The notes beneath the pieces were generated by a model. It saw only the letters and a list, made by a program, of their open reading frames with translations. It searched no databases and had not been told where the DNA came from. A stretch of DNA of 64,000 bases. Source: Intestinimonas timonensis (GTDB taxonomy: Bacteria; Bacillota; Clostridia; Oscillospirales; Oscillospiraceae). Shown here in pieces: positions 47,143-58,100 of the stretch (position 1 is its first letter; the number at the start of each line of letters is the position of its first letter). Position numbers and translations under genes: made by a program. The stretch lies in NCBI RefSeq assembly GCF_900626145.1, contig NZ_LR130817.1, positions 459,643-523,642 of the forward strand, in the 5' to 3' direction.

Positions 47143-47860
47143 TCAGCTGAAATTGTTTCGTGGAGAGGGATACAAGATCAACGATAAAATCTTGATCAGG
47201 CAACCCACCTTGGAGGAAATCGTAGATTTTGGCGAGCAGCGGTATTTCGGACTGGTACGCACTATTTGTTCGACACCCGCTGATCGAAAAGTTGAAATCT
47301 GGGACAAACTTCATGTCTTCTGGGAGAAGATAGACGAATACGACCTTTTCATATCCCTTTTTCAGACGCTTCAAAAATCTGAGGTGTCTATCCTTTTTGG
47401 GGATATGGACTTCACGACCTTTAAGCTCGGTACACAAACAGGTCTCCCAGACCTTGTACTGAAGAATAAAGATCAAGTGGTGATCGACCGAGCTATTCAT
47501 AAGCTCATGACTGACTATCTCCGTCAAATCCATAAGCTGAAAAAGAATGTGGATACGGGATTTAATGACGCCACGAGAAAAATCATGATTGAGGATGACA
47601 GGGATGAAATGGCACTGCAAATGCAGAAGCCTTTTCAATCATTACTGCTACCTCTTATCTCTTCTTTGACAAACTGCCCAGAATTTAAGTACCGATGGGA
47701 TGACGTATGGACGTTGCCCATCGGTGTTTTTATGGACAGCGTAGAGCGTGTTCAGAAGCATAAGAGCTACAACTTCGTAATGCAGGGCATTTACAGCGGT
47801 TGTGTGGATATGAAGAAGCTCGACAAAAAGGAACTGCATTGGATGGGGGATCTGAAATGA
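47135..47860 (+). CDS. Hypothetical tail-region protein
   Basis: 241 residues from a TTG (GGGAGG nine bases upstream), overlapping the previous gene by 8 bp. Mostly helical; IRQPTLEEIVDFGEQRYFGLVRTICSTPADRKVEIWDKLHVFWEKIDEYDLFISLF is reminiscent of proteins beside the tail tube in Clostridia siphoviruses. Function not known. Confidence 0.6.
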   Translation: MIDQLKLFRGEGYKINDKILIRQPTLEEIVDFGEQRYFGLVRTICSTPADRKVEIWDKLHVFWEKIDEYDLFISLFQTLQKSEVSILFGDMDFTTFKLGTQTGLPDLVLKNKDQVVIDRAIHKLMTDYLRQIHKLKKNVDTGFNDATRKIMIEDDRDEMALQMQKPFQSLLLPLISSLTNCPEFKYRWDDVWTLPIGVFMDSVERVQKHKSYNFVMQGIYSGCVDMKKLDKKELHWMGDLK

Positions 47861-47893
47861 TCCCGAAAAAATACAGAAAGGACGATGAATACC

Positions 47894-48670
47894 ATGTTTA
47901 ACGCAACTCAATTTGTCATCGACAAGGTACGTCGGATCACTCAGATCAACCTGGCAACGGGTTTGGTGGACTTCACCGGTACGAGCGTGGAGAGTCCCCA
48001 GATCGAGTTCACCGGCGAGTCTACCGACAAGACTGACGCTCAGGGCGTCCTGCTCGCCCGTTTCGACACCGCTAAGGGTGTGAACTTCTCTGGTGAGCTG
48101 TCTCTGCTGAACCTGAACCTGATGGGCGCACAGCTCGGATCTGAGGTACAGGTGGCCGATAGCTCCAAGAAGGTCAAGGGTGCCGACTTTGCTATCCTCA
48201 CCGTGACGGATGACAAGGGCACCAAGACCGCTACGCTGAAGCACGTGCCCACTTCTGCCCCCGCTGCCGTGTACACCATGAGCGAGGACAAGAACATCAG
48301 TGGCATGATCGAGGTCGGCGTTGATGAGGGTAACGCCAAGATCGAGGGCAAGGTTATCACTCTGCCCGCTTCCTTCGTCGGAACCACTGTTGGTGTGTTC
48401 TATGAGTACGAGACTGATTCTGCCGTCAAGCTGGTGGACAGCGCCGAGAGCTTTGCCGAGGCCGCGATGTATGTCGTGGACATTCTGGCTGCTGACGTGT
48501 GCAACCCGTCTGTCAAGCGTGCCGGTAAGATTGTCTTCCCCAAGGCCAAGATCGACAACAACTTCACGGTCAACCTGACCACGGAAGGTACGCACCCCTT
48601 CTCCTTCACTGCTCTGAAGGATTACTGCGCCGACGACGCGGAGCTGTGCTACATCCTCTTTGAGGAGTAA
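47894..48670 (+). CDS. Probable major tail tube protein
   Basis: 258 residues. Beta-rich with many Thr/Val/Gly, regular high-expression codons like those of the capsid gene, and the C-terminus KAKIDNNFTVNLTTEGTHPFSFTALKDYC seen in tube-type proteins. A second in-frame ATG three codons upstream lies closer to AAAGG. Position before the assembly chaperones and tape measure fits. Confidence 0.65.
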   Translation: MFNATQFVIDKVRRITQINLATGLVDFTGTSVESPQIEFTGESTDKTDAQGVLLARFDTAKGVNFSGELSLLNLNLMGAQLGSEVQVADSSKKVKGADFAILTVTDDKGTKTATLKHVPTSAPAAVYTMSEDKNISGMIEVGVDEGNAKIEGKVITLPASFVGTTVGVFYEYETDSAVKLVDSAESFAEAAMYVVDILAADVCNPSVKRAGKIVFPKAKIDNNFTVNLTTEGTHPFSFTALKDYCADDAELCYILFEE

Positions 48671-48681
48671 GGCGGTTTACC

Positions 48682-49029
48682 ATGATTCGGAATTGCAAGG
48701 TGTGCGGCGCTTCGTACAAAACCTGCTATTCCTGTGAGAAAGAGCGGAGCTGGAGGCTTCATACTGACACCCCTGAGCACTACTACATTTGGACGGTGCT
48801 CATGGGGTATCAGGCTAACCACGATGCGAAACAGGCATATAGCGCTCTTCGGAAACGCGGCATCGACCTTCGTAATACGGCAGAATATACGCCGAGTGTG
48901 CAAGCACTGCTGGCGGAAATCTATGCTTTGGCGCACGAAAACAGTAGGGCAAAGAAAGCAGTAGTCGAAGCGGAGGAAACCAAGGCCGAAGAACAGGTGA
49001 ATAACGAGGCTGAGCCGCAGCAGGAGTAA
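48682..49029 (+). CDS. Zinc-finger-like small protein
   Basis: 115 residues. CKVCGASYKTCYSCEKERSWR gives four cysteines for one zinc; then a helical region and an acidic low-complexity tail. Occurs as a set with RuvC and PhoH genes in this region; function unknown. Confidence 0.6.
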   Translation: MIRNCKVCGASYKTCYSCEKERSWRLHTDTPEHYYIWTVLMGYQANHDAKQAYSALRKRGIDLRNTAEYTPSVQALLAEIYALAHENSRAKKAVVEAEETKAEEQVNNEAEPQQE

Positions 49030-49087
49030 TGGGAAGGAGGGCTTCGGCCCTCCTTTTTCAGACTCATAAAGAAAGGTGGTGAGACGG

Positions 49088-49663
49088 GTGAAAATCTTGG
49101 CCGTTGACCAAGCCAGACACGGCGCATGGGCGGTTTATGACTATGAGGGAAAGAAACTGCTGGACTATGGGACGTGGGGCTTTGATAGCAAGAACTATAC
49201 ATTCGAGCAGGCAATTTTGCACATTGAGGCTTTGCTTAGTGAGGTGATCCGAACGCACGACATTGATGCGGTGTTTTTGGAAGACATTCAGCTTAGAAAG
49301 AATGTTCAATCTTTCAAAAAACTGGCTCAACTACAGGGCGTACTCGTGAATATGTGTGAAAAAACGAATATTTTGTACAATTTGGTAGCACCCACACAAT
49401 GGCAAAATTACTGCAAAGCAAGAGGTAGGACGACAAAGGAGATCAAGTCAAAGATCACATCTGTCGAACCTACGGGCAAAAAGACATCAAAAATCCTATC
49501 GCTGCAAGCTGCAAGGGATATTTATGGGATCGTTACTGAAAACGACAACTTGGCGGACGCCACGATGATTGGGCATTACGTCGTAAACAATATCAAAATC
49601 GGAAGCGAGGACGACTTCAATGAAAAAGAACGAGATGACCAAGAAGCTCATGGAGGAGTTTAA
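49088..49663 (+). CDS. RuvC-like Holliday junction resolvase
   Basis: 191 residues from the GTG at 49088 (AAAGGTGG upstream). RNase H-fold acidic residues: D7 in ILAVDQARHG, E65/D66 in VFLEDIQLR, D153 and D157 in ENDNLADATMIGHY. Resolves branched DNA before packaging or during recombination. It overlaps the ClpP-like gene by 44 bp. Confidence 0.85.
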   Translation: MKILAVDQARHGAWAVYDYEGKKLLDYGTWGFDSKNYTFEQAILHIEALLSEVIRTHDIDAVFLEDIQLRKNVQSFKKLAQLQGVLVNMCEKTNILYNLVAPTQWQNYCKARGRTTKEIKSKITSVEPTGKKTSKILSLQAARDIYGIVTENDNLADATMIGHYVVNNIKIGSEDDFNEKERDDQEAHGGV

Positions 49664-50270
49664 CGAGGATTTTATCGACGTGGGGGGGGTATTAGACACT
49701 ACGTTGCCTGATCCCACTATGGTGGAATATTATCGCCGGTTGAAAAAGCGCGAGATTCTTTGGAATGACGATATCAGCGACGCCACTATTGATATCGCTT
49801 TGTATATCAAAAAGTGGAACGCCGAGGATAAGGGAATTGCGCCGGAAGAGCGTAAGCCCATCAAAATCTTCATCAATTCGGATGGTGGCAGCGTGGACAC
49901 GGTGCTCCACATCATCGACATGATCCACCTGTCCAAGACACCGATTTACACGATCGGTATGGGCCGAGTGTACAGCGCTGGCGGACTTCTGCTGATGGCC
50001 GGCCATAAGCGCTATGTCTTTCCTCATACCAGTTGTCTCATTCATGATGGATCTTCCGGTGCGATCGGAAGCATCGGCAAAATGTTGGACAACTTGGAGT
50101 TTACCAAGGAATTGGAAAAACGCATGAAGGAGTACATCTTGTCCAGCACCCGAATCACGGAGGAAGTCTACGACCAGAACTATCGCCGTGATTGGTTCTT
50201 GTTCAGTGAAGAAATGATCGTGTTGGGTATTGCCGACGAGATCGTAACTGACATTGATACCATTCTTTGA
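49620..50270 (+). CDS. ClpP-like serine protease
   Basis: 216 residues. INSDGGSVDTVLHIIDMI (85-102), the nucleophile S119 in VYSAGGLLLMAGHKRY and the histidine H142 in CLIHDG follow the ClpP order; the third residue is not certain. As a free-standing ClpP-like enzyme far from the scaffold gene it could process tail or head proteins or act with host Clp ATPases. N-terminus has an extra acidic helix. Confidence 0.85.
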   Translation: MKKNEMTKKLMEEFNEDFIDVGGVLDTTLPDPTMVEYYRRLKKREILWNDDISDATIDIALYIKKWNAEDKGIAPEERKPIKIFINSDGGSVDTVLHIIDMIHLSKTPIYTIGMGRVYSAGGLLLMAGHKRYVFPHTSCLIHDGSSGAIGSIGKMLDNLEFTKELEKRMKEYILSSTRITEEVYDQNYRRDWFLFSEEMIVLGIADEIVTDIDTIL

Positions 50271-50286
50271 TAGGAGTGAAGAAGAT

Positions 50287-51021
50287 ATGGCAAAGAAAAA
50301 TACCAGCATGGAAATCTATGATGTCCCCGCTACCCTGCAGGAGCATCCTTTTTATGGACTGAGACTGGATGAATACCAGAAAGTTTTTCGGGATGCTATT
50401 TGGGACACGGAGAAGCTGATTGTGTTTTGCAATGCTAAAGCTGGTACCGGCAAGACACTGATTGCTACAGCCACAGCCAATTTGCTTTATCAATACGGAC
50501 GGTGTAATGGCATCGTCTATATTGCCTCTCCTACTCAGGAGCAGAAGCAGGGATATTTGAAGGGCACGATCGAGGAAAAATCCGAGCCGTATTTTGAGCC
50601 ATTTTATGAAGCATTGGAAAAAATCGGTGTAAATCGCAATACTGCATTTTACGATGGTGCAGTCAACGAGAAGTATCAAACCGCATATATCCAGTGCGCT
50701 ACGCACACGTTTCTGCGTGGTACCAACTTTGAGAACAAAGTGGTAATCATCGACGAGGCGCAGAACTATTACTTTGACGAGTTGAAGAAGGTTCTGACTC
50801 GTTTACATGACAGTTGCAAAATCATCGTAATCGGTCATGAGGGACAGAATGATTTGTTCGATCACCCGGAGCGCTCCGGTTTTGTCCCCTATCTGAACTG
50901 GTTTGCAGGTGATGATCGGACGGCGGTGTGCCGACTGGTAGAAAATCATCGCGGCTGGATCAGCCAACACGCCGACGAACTGACGTTCCGTGCGGCAATG
51001 AATCTTGTGGAGGATCAATAA
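50287..51021 (+). CDS. PhoH-like ATPase
   Basis: 244 residues from the ATG at 50287 (GGAGTGA upstream). Walker A NAKAGTGKT (49-57), Walker B VVIIDEAQNY (152-161), sensor region KIIVIGHEGQNDL. PhoH-family ATPases are frequent in phages; predicted RNA/DNA helicase activity. The IGH in place of the usual GD is slightly unusual. Confidence 0.9.
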   Translation: MAKKNTSMEIYDVPATLQEHPFYGLRLDEYQKVFRDAIWDTEKLIVFCNAKAGTGKTLIATATANLLYQYGRCNGIVYIASPTQEQKQGYLKGTIEEKSEPYFEPFYEALEKIGVNRNTAFYDGAVNEKYQTAYIQCATHTFLRGTNFENKVVIIDEAQNYYFDELKKVLTRLHDSCKIIVIGHEGQNDLFDHPERSGFVPYLNWFAGDDRTAVCRLVENHRGWISQHADELTFRAAMNLVEDQ

Positions 51022-51022
51022 A

Positions 51023-51634
51023 ATGAAGAAAATCGCTGTAAATACGGTGAAAGCCTTTCTGAAAGAGAACAAGAAGGAAGATGCTTACACCCAGGTGTTT
51101 ACTGTGGGGGACAGCTCTTTTGAGGTGTCATTCCATACAGCTCTGACTATCGCAGAGAAGAGCACCTTTCTGAATCGTGTGGTCTCTGGATGTTTCGATG
51201 CGACGGGCAAGTTCCGCCCTGAGTATGTCTCGCCTATGCTGCGAGCTACTATTCTCCAGATGTGTACCAATATCCCGGCCATGACGCTCAAAAACGAGAC
51301 AGATGAAGTGGGTGTCCCCGCTCTGGATGTGGATGCCATGAATGAGCTGTATCTGGCTATGGACTTGGATCACGTCCAGAACGCCGGATATCAGGATATG
51401 CTGAATGAGATGGTTCCCCTGTGCGGGCAGGCTATCGACTGGAAAAAGAGCAGTATTCTTGCCGATCATGGTACGGATACAGCTCTCCGCGATCTGCTGG
51501 AGGGATTGGCCGATAAGGTGAAGGATATCGACACGGAGTCGCTCATGCAGTATGCCGGTATCCTTTCCGAAGGTACCAAAGGACTGGGTGAAGGTGGAAT
51601 CCTGCAAGGTCTGCTGAACTCAAGAAAGGCGTAA
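51023..51634 (+). CDS. Probable tail assembly chaperone
   Basis: 203 residues from the ATG at 51023 (GGAGG upstream). VNTVKAFLKENKKEDAYTQVFTVGDSSFEVSFHTALTIAEKSTFLNRVV, then helical. Located shortly before the tape measure gene where chaperone genes lie; I could not demonstrate the usual frameshifted extension. Confidence 0.55.
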   Translation: MKKIAVNTVKAFLKENKKEDAYTQVFTVGDSSFEVSFHTALTIAEKSTFLNRVVSGCFDATGKFRPEYVSPMLRATILQMCTNIPAMTLKNETDEVGVPALDVDAMNELYLAMDLDHVQNAGYQDMLNEMVPLCGQAIDWKKSSILADHGTDTALRDLLEGLADKVKDIDTESLMQYAGILSEGTKGLGEGGILQGLLNSRKA

Positions 51635-51653
51635 GCAACAAAGAAAATTATTG
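51633..51653 (+). promoter_or_regulatory. Operator-like motif in the late region
   Basis: AAGCAACAAAGAAAATTA between a stop codon and the ribosome site GGGAGGTGG; the only copy in the right arm. Confidence 0.45.
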
Positions 51654-51669
51654 AGTGGGAGGTGGCGGC

Positions 51670-52158
51670 ATGAACATTCGGGAAGCGCTTGAAAAGGCAA
51701 ACAAGCAGCTTATGGCAAAAATCGACGACGCAATGACAAAAGAAGTCTTTGAGGAAGTCCAGGATGAAGAAGCTGCCACCATCTACTCTGAGGTGTACAA
51801 GGTCTATACCCCTCGGATGTACCGTCGCCGTGGAGAATACGGCGGATTGGGAGATCCCTACAACATTGAAATCCGAGGCGGAGCAGCAAAGGGCGGCGTG
51901 ATGGTCGTGGTCAATATGACTGAACCGAATCCGGGTGGCTGTATGAACGACGATCAGGTAACGACTGGTAAAAATCTACCTGAGCTGGTGGAATTTGGAG
52001 ACGGTTATAAATTCTATCACTATGATTTTCCCAGCCGTAGGCGCTATATGGAGCCTCGTCCTTTTACTGCAAAAACCATTGAGCACCTGAAAGAAAGCCG
52101 CGCTCATGTAAATGCTTTGAAAGCTGGACTGAGACGACAGGGGATCAATGTGAAATGA
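51670..52158 (+). CDS. Hypothetical tail/neck protein
   Basis: 162 residues from the ATG at 51670 (GGGAGGTGG upstream). VYKVYTPRMYRRRGEYGGLGDPYNIEIRGGAAKGGVMVVVNMTEP and RPFTAKTIEHLKESRAHVNALKAGLRRQG resemble the gp10-type or minor-tail proteins near tape measure genes. Moderate confidence. Confidence 0.6.
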   Translation: MNIREALEKANKQLMAKIDDAMTKEVFEEVQDEEAATIYSEVYKVYTPRMYRRRGEYGGLGDPYNIEIRGGAAKGGVMVVVNMTEPNPGGCMNDDQVTTGKNLPELVEFGDGYKFYHYDFPSRRRYMEPRPFTAKTIEHLKESRAHVNALKAGLRRQGINVK

Positions 52159-52186
52159 AATTTAACAGAAAAAGGTGGTGAGAGAT

Positions 52187-55100
52187 GTGGACGAAGATCT
52201 GAAAATTGTATTGACCAGTGAGCTGGAGGCTGATGAAGAGGCTTCCGCACAACGTATTTCTGCGCAACTTCCCAACATTGCAAAGCTGATCAATTCCAAA
52301 AGCAGCATCAAGGTTGGTGTAACTCTGGACGAAGCTGGTATTCAGTCTCAAACTCAGCGGATTACTCAGCAAATCGCCAGAGCAACAAAATCCCAAAGCG
52401 TTGGTGTTTCTTTGAGCTTGGATCAAAGCTCTGTCAACAAGATTAAGACTGAGCTTAATAATTTGAAGGTCAGCCCCGACATCTCTCGTGCCATGACTGA
52501 TCAACTGGATCAAATGGGTATCCAGATTGACCGAATCACTGGCCGCTGGGAAGCGGTGAACGGCGAAGAGGAACGTATGCTGAATCTGACCATTCAGGGT
52601 ACGGATCAGATGCAGAGAACCGTCACGTATCTGCAAACCTATAATGCGGAGACGGGCGAAATCAATACCCATTTGACCAATGTGACTGCAAATCTGGAGC
52701 GTCAGCGCAGAGAGCAGGAGCAGGTAGCGGCTCAGGCCAAGAAGGACAATGAATCAAGGGTTTCATACTTGAATCGCCAAAAGGCTCTTTTGGCTGATAT
52801 TCAAGCCGCTTATGTCGGTCAAACTTCTGTAAAGCCGATTACGGATAGCGCTCATTTGACAGCGCTGAATGATACTTACGCCGCAGTCAATGCCCGGATT
52901 GAGACCATGATTGCCGCCGAAGGGCGGCTGGATAATGTTCAACGCTCTAATCTGGAAGCTCAGATTTCCGGCTTGCAGCGTTTGGTCAAAGAGTACCAGA
53001 ACGCCGAGTATGTAGCAACCAAGCTGAGAACAAAGGACATCGGTTCTATCAAGGCCGATCAGCTTTCCGGGCTGGAAGCCTTGGAGAAACGACTGGAATC
53101 TGCCGGAACACTGACCGACACGTTTAAGAGTAAGATCGACGGATTGAAGAAAACTTTGCAAGGCGTCGGTACCAAAGATCAGTTGGTAGCTTTCCTCAAC
53201 AGTTTTGACCAGCTGAACAATGATGTGGCTGTCTTCCAGGAGCGGCTGCGTGGTGCGAACAAGATCTATACTCAGTTGATCTCTCTGGACAAGCAGATTA
53301 CCTCTGTTCAGTCTTCTATGACAAAGCTGAATACCAGCGACGACAAAAACAAGTTGCTGGCTTTGCAAGGTCAACTGTCTGTGCTGAATAATCAACGGGC
53401 GGCTCTGGAGGCACAGCTGGTTCCCTATGCTGATATTATTCAATATGCGAAGCAGGCGACGGCTCTTGAACAGAGCCGTCTTTTGAATGGTACCCAACTG
53501 GTTTATACCCAGATGGAGCTGGCTGACAAAGCGCGAGATTATGATGTCGCAATGCAGAGTATCCCGTCTACCATTGCTGATTTGCAAACGAAGTTTAGCC
53601 AGGTGGTGGCCCCCACAGAAAATCTCGTGCAGAATATGAGACTGCTCCGGGAGACAGCGGCACAGTATGGCGCTGATATGGGGGATAGGGAGAAGGTTGC
53701 GACATATGAGCGGCTGCAATCTCTGATTGGTGCTTGCAGTAAGGAAATGTCTGAACTTCTCCGCGTCCAGCGTGGTGATGTCAACGACTTCAAGTTTACT
53801 CAAAACTTGGAGAAAGCAAAGGCGGATTTGGAAACAGTTGGAAGAACGTGGAGTGCATTGAAGCAAGATCCCGGTCTTAATGCGCAATTTCAACAGCTGA
53901 GTGAAAACCTCAAGCGCGTTGACAATCAGATGGATTTGAGAAAATGGACGGCGCAATTTAGCACGTTCAAATCTGAGGTCAAAGCTGCTGGAAAGAATAT
54001 GCAGTCTTTGGGCGACATTTTGAAGAACAACGTAGGTAAGGTACTCCAGTGGGTATCTGCTACTACGCTTCTCTTCCGTGCGTTCCGGCTGCTGAGATCT
54101 GCACTTACTACGATCGTTGATCTGGATACGGCCATGATTGACCTGCAAAAAGTCACGACCGCGACCAGAGAGGAGTATGACCGTTTCTATCATAGTGCCA
54201 ATGGCACAGCCAAAGCGCTGGGTGTAACCACTGAGGAAGTTATTTCTCAGACGGCGGAATGGGCACGACTGGGCTATGCTATGCAAGATGCCGCAAAGCT
54301 GGCAGAAAACTCTGCTATCTTTGAAGCTATTTCTCCCGACATGGATATTACCCAGGCGACAGACGGCTTGGTAAGTATCATCAAGGCTTACGACCTCGAT
54401 GTTGAAGACTCTTTGGATGGTATTATCTCCAAGGTCAACGAAGTGGGTAATAAGTTCGCCGTGTCCAACGGTGATATTGTGGAGGCTATGACCCGTAGCT
54501 CTGCTGCTATGGCTGCTGCAAACAATACATTTGAGGAAACGGTAGCTCTGGCGACCGCCGCTATCGAAATCACAAGAGACGCGGCGACGGTTGGTAACGG
54601 TCTGAAAACCTTGTCAATGCGTATCCGTGGCTATGATGAGGAGACGGAGGAATACTCCGCAGACGTGTCCGAATTGACCGGTACGATTGCCGATCTTACT
54701 AAGGTCGCAAGCAATAATAACCGGGGTATCAGTTTGTTTGAGGCGGACGATCCCGAGACTTATCGTTCTACCTATGACATTCTGTCCGATATTGCGGATA
54801 TCTGGGATGAGCTGACCGATAAGAATAGAGCTAACCTTTTGGAGGCTTTGTTCGGTAAACGGCAGGCCCAGATTGGTGCCGCGATTTTGTCCAACTTTGA
54901 TCAGGCGCGTAGTGCCATCGTAAAGATGGAAGAGAGCGCCGGCAGCGCAGGACGCGAGATGGACAAGATTACGCAATCGTTGGATTATAAGCTGAATGCA
55001 CTGAAAGAAACATGGGTTGGTGTGGCTCAGAACCTGTTCCAGACCGACGATATGAAGCTCGTTGTTGATGCTTTGAACCTTGTTTCCAACGGGATTGACG

Positions 55101-58100
55101 AGCTGACGGAGAAGCTGGGATTGTTTGGTACAATCGGTCTTGTTGGTGCGATTGCGTTGATTTATAAATTCCGTGCCGAAATGAATATGCTCCAGAGCAC
55201 TGTCCTTCCGGTGACAGAGGCTATAAGAGCGTCTGGCGTGGTTATGGACGGTAGCGCCACAAGTGTACAGTATTATGCTACTAAGCTGATGGGACTTGAT
55301 AAGTCTCAGCGTGCGGCAGCAATGAGCGCACTTGGACTGACTGCGGAGCAGAAGAAGCAGGTCATGACAATGACCAGTCTGATTGCTTCTGCACAGAGAT
55401 ATACGATCCAAGAGTTGGCGGAAAAGGCCGCTACGGATAAAACGACTGCTGCTACGCTTGCCAAGAATATGGCGAAAGCTACCGAGAAGCGGACGACCGA
55501 GCAGATTACCGCCGCAATGATGACCGAGATCCTAAACTCCAAGAAACTGACGGCTGCTCAGAAAGAAGCAATCGTTGCTGCTCTGCAACAGACCGCAGCG
55601 AATGAGAAGCAGGCATTTTCTTTGAAGGTTCTCGGTGCCAACGCCAAGGCCGCATTTGCGGCGATGGCGACTAACCCCATGACATGGATTACCCTGGCAG
55701 TTACTGCTGTCATGGCTTTGGCTCAGGTATGGCAAAGCGTAAAGCAACGGGCAGAAGAAGCTCGTCAGTCTATGACTGAGGCTGCGGAGGCGGCTAATGA
55801 TCAGCGTAATTCGCTTGCCGATCTGATTGCAGAGTATAAAGAGTTGGCAACTGCCGGTGACTTCGACTCTTCTGCCAGAGAGACGGCGAAGCGTATCCAG
55901 AAAGATATTACGGATCTGGTTGGGGCGCAGGCTGATAATCTTGATCTGGTTAATGGCAAGCTGGATGACGAGATCAAGAAGCTCGACAACATTAAACTGC
56001 AAGCAGCGTATGACGCCAGAGATACTTTGGATACCAAGTACCGTGATGCAATGTCACGATATAACCAAGGTATCAACGCTGAAGGTTCTGGAACGAATTT
56101 CCTTGGCGTTGTTACTGACGCAGGTGGCATTGACCAGATTTTGCGAAAGATCGGTTATGTTAATGATGCGTGGGAAAATGTCAACGGGCAAATCAGTATT
56201 AGCTATGCACTGGCAGGAAAGAACGCAGAAGAAGTCCTGGCAATGTACAAAGAACTCCAGCACGTACTTTTGAGTGACGATAGTTGGCAAAGCATGGCTG
56301 ATAGCTGGCTTGGGGACTCATCCCAAGATGTCCTCAACAACGTTCAGCAGCAGATTGAGTTTTATCAGGGACTCGTAGACGATTATAACTCCGCTCAAGA
56401 GAACTTCCTCAAAAATGAGGCGGTCATTGACCTTGGAGAGACGCTGAAAACTACTGATATCAATACTCAGGATGCTTTCGACGGATATATCCAGGGGATC
56501 AAGGATAGCACGGAGTATTCTGAGGCATATAAGAAGATTCTTTTGGAGCTTGCCAACGATACCTTCCCGGAGTTCAGCGGAGCAATGCAACAGGCCACAA
56601 ACAACGGTGGCACTTCTGTATATATCGCACAGCTGGAAAAACTGACCGATGTTATTTCGGGGTTGCAGTCTTCGTATGATGCTTTGGCGTCTGCCGAAAG
56701 TGATATGGCCGGTGGCGGCGGATTGTCTGCTGAAACTATTGAGTCTCTTGCCGGTGCTGAGGAAAAATATCTGGACTACCTCTACGAGGAGAACGGCGTC
56801 GTAAAGCTCAACACAGCGGCATGGAAAGAAAACGCTAATGCTAAAATGCAGGGCGAGATGGACGAGATCCAAAAGGAGATCGACTCGCTTCAAGAGCGTA
56901 ACGCCACCCTGCAAGAGAGCATTAAGTATTACGAGGAGCAGCGTAACCTTGGCAATGATGGTGGTCTGTGGTCGGGCATGATCGGCAACGCTACAGAGGA
57001 AATCAAGAAAAACAACGAGGCGATTGCTGAAAACCAGGGCAAGTTGGCGATCTACAGCAGTTTGTACGGTTCAATCACCGGTGATCTGGACGCATATACT
57101 TCTGCCTTGCAAAACTTCTCGAATGTTGCAACTACCATTGATACTATCTCTGATTCTTTCCGGACGCTTGCAGATTTGCAGGCTGGGGTAGCCAACGGGT
57201 TTACCATGTCATTGGATAAGGCTTTGGAGTTCGCCAAGGTCTATCCTGAGATCATGAACAATGCCCAAGTAGCGGCTGATGGTCAGATTATCCTTAACGA
57301 GGGCGTAGTAAACTCTTTCATTCAAGGCAAAAAGGCTGAATTGGATGCTCAGATTGATGGGCAAATTGCCCAGCTGGAAGCTGAAAAGGCAGTCTTGCAG
57401 GCCAAGATGGAAGCAGCTCAGACGCAGCTTGACCTTGCCAAAGCGGTTGCTGAGGGTGAGGGAGATATCTCAAAAGAGCTGGCGGAGTATCGGATCAATG
57501 CCGGTAATGCTGTTGCTCAGGCTCTGATTGATGCTGGCGTTGATGAGGCGACTGCGTTTAAGCTGGCGGCGGCTGCTATGGCTCAAAATGCGGAAGAGTT
57601 CAACCGGGTAGCGGCTGAGGTCTGCACGGATGTAAATGGCAACTTTAATCAAGCTGCCTATGATCTGGCGCAGACGATGTACAACAACCTGACCAGCGTA
57701 AAGACGGATCTTGCTTCTGTCGCAAAGCAGGCACACCAGACAGCTAAGGCTATTGCTGGTGTTGCAAGCGGTACAGTAGCTGGATCGGCTGACGTACGAG
57801 GTGGGTCTGGTGGTGGTACTGGCGGTAGTGGCATTAAGCTCAACCTGACAAGCGGTAGCTTTAAGGGGACAGAATATTCCTACACCGCTAAGGAAAGCAA
57901 TCTGGAGGACTTTATTTCCCAGATTGAACTGGATGTTTCCAAGTACCAAGACGCGATCAGCCAGATTGATGGACAAATCGCGGCTTTGCAGGCGTTGAAA
58001 AATACGCCTTTGAAGAGTTTCAAGAGCGATACGAAGTCGGGTAGCAGCTCTAAGAAAGATGTCGAAGAGTATGTCGCTACCATTGACGACTATCGAGAGG

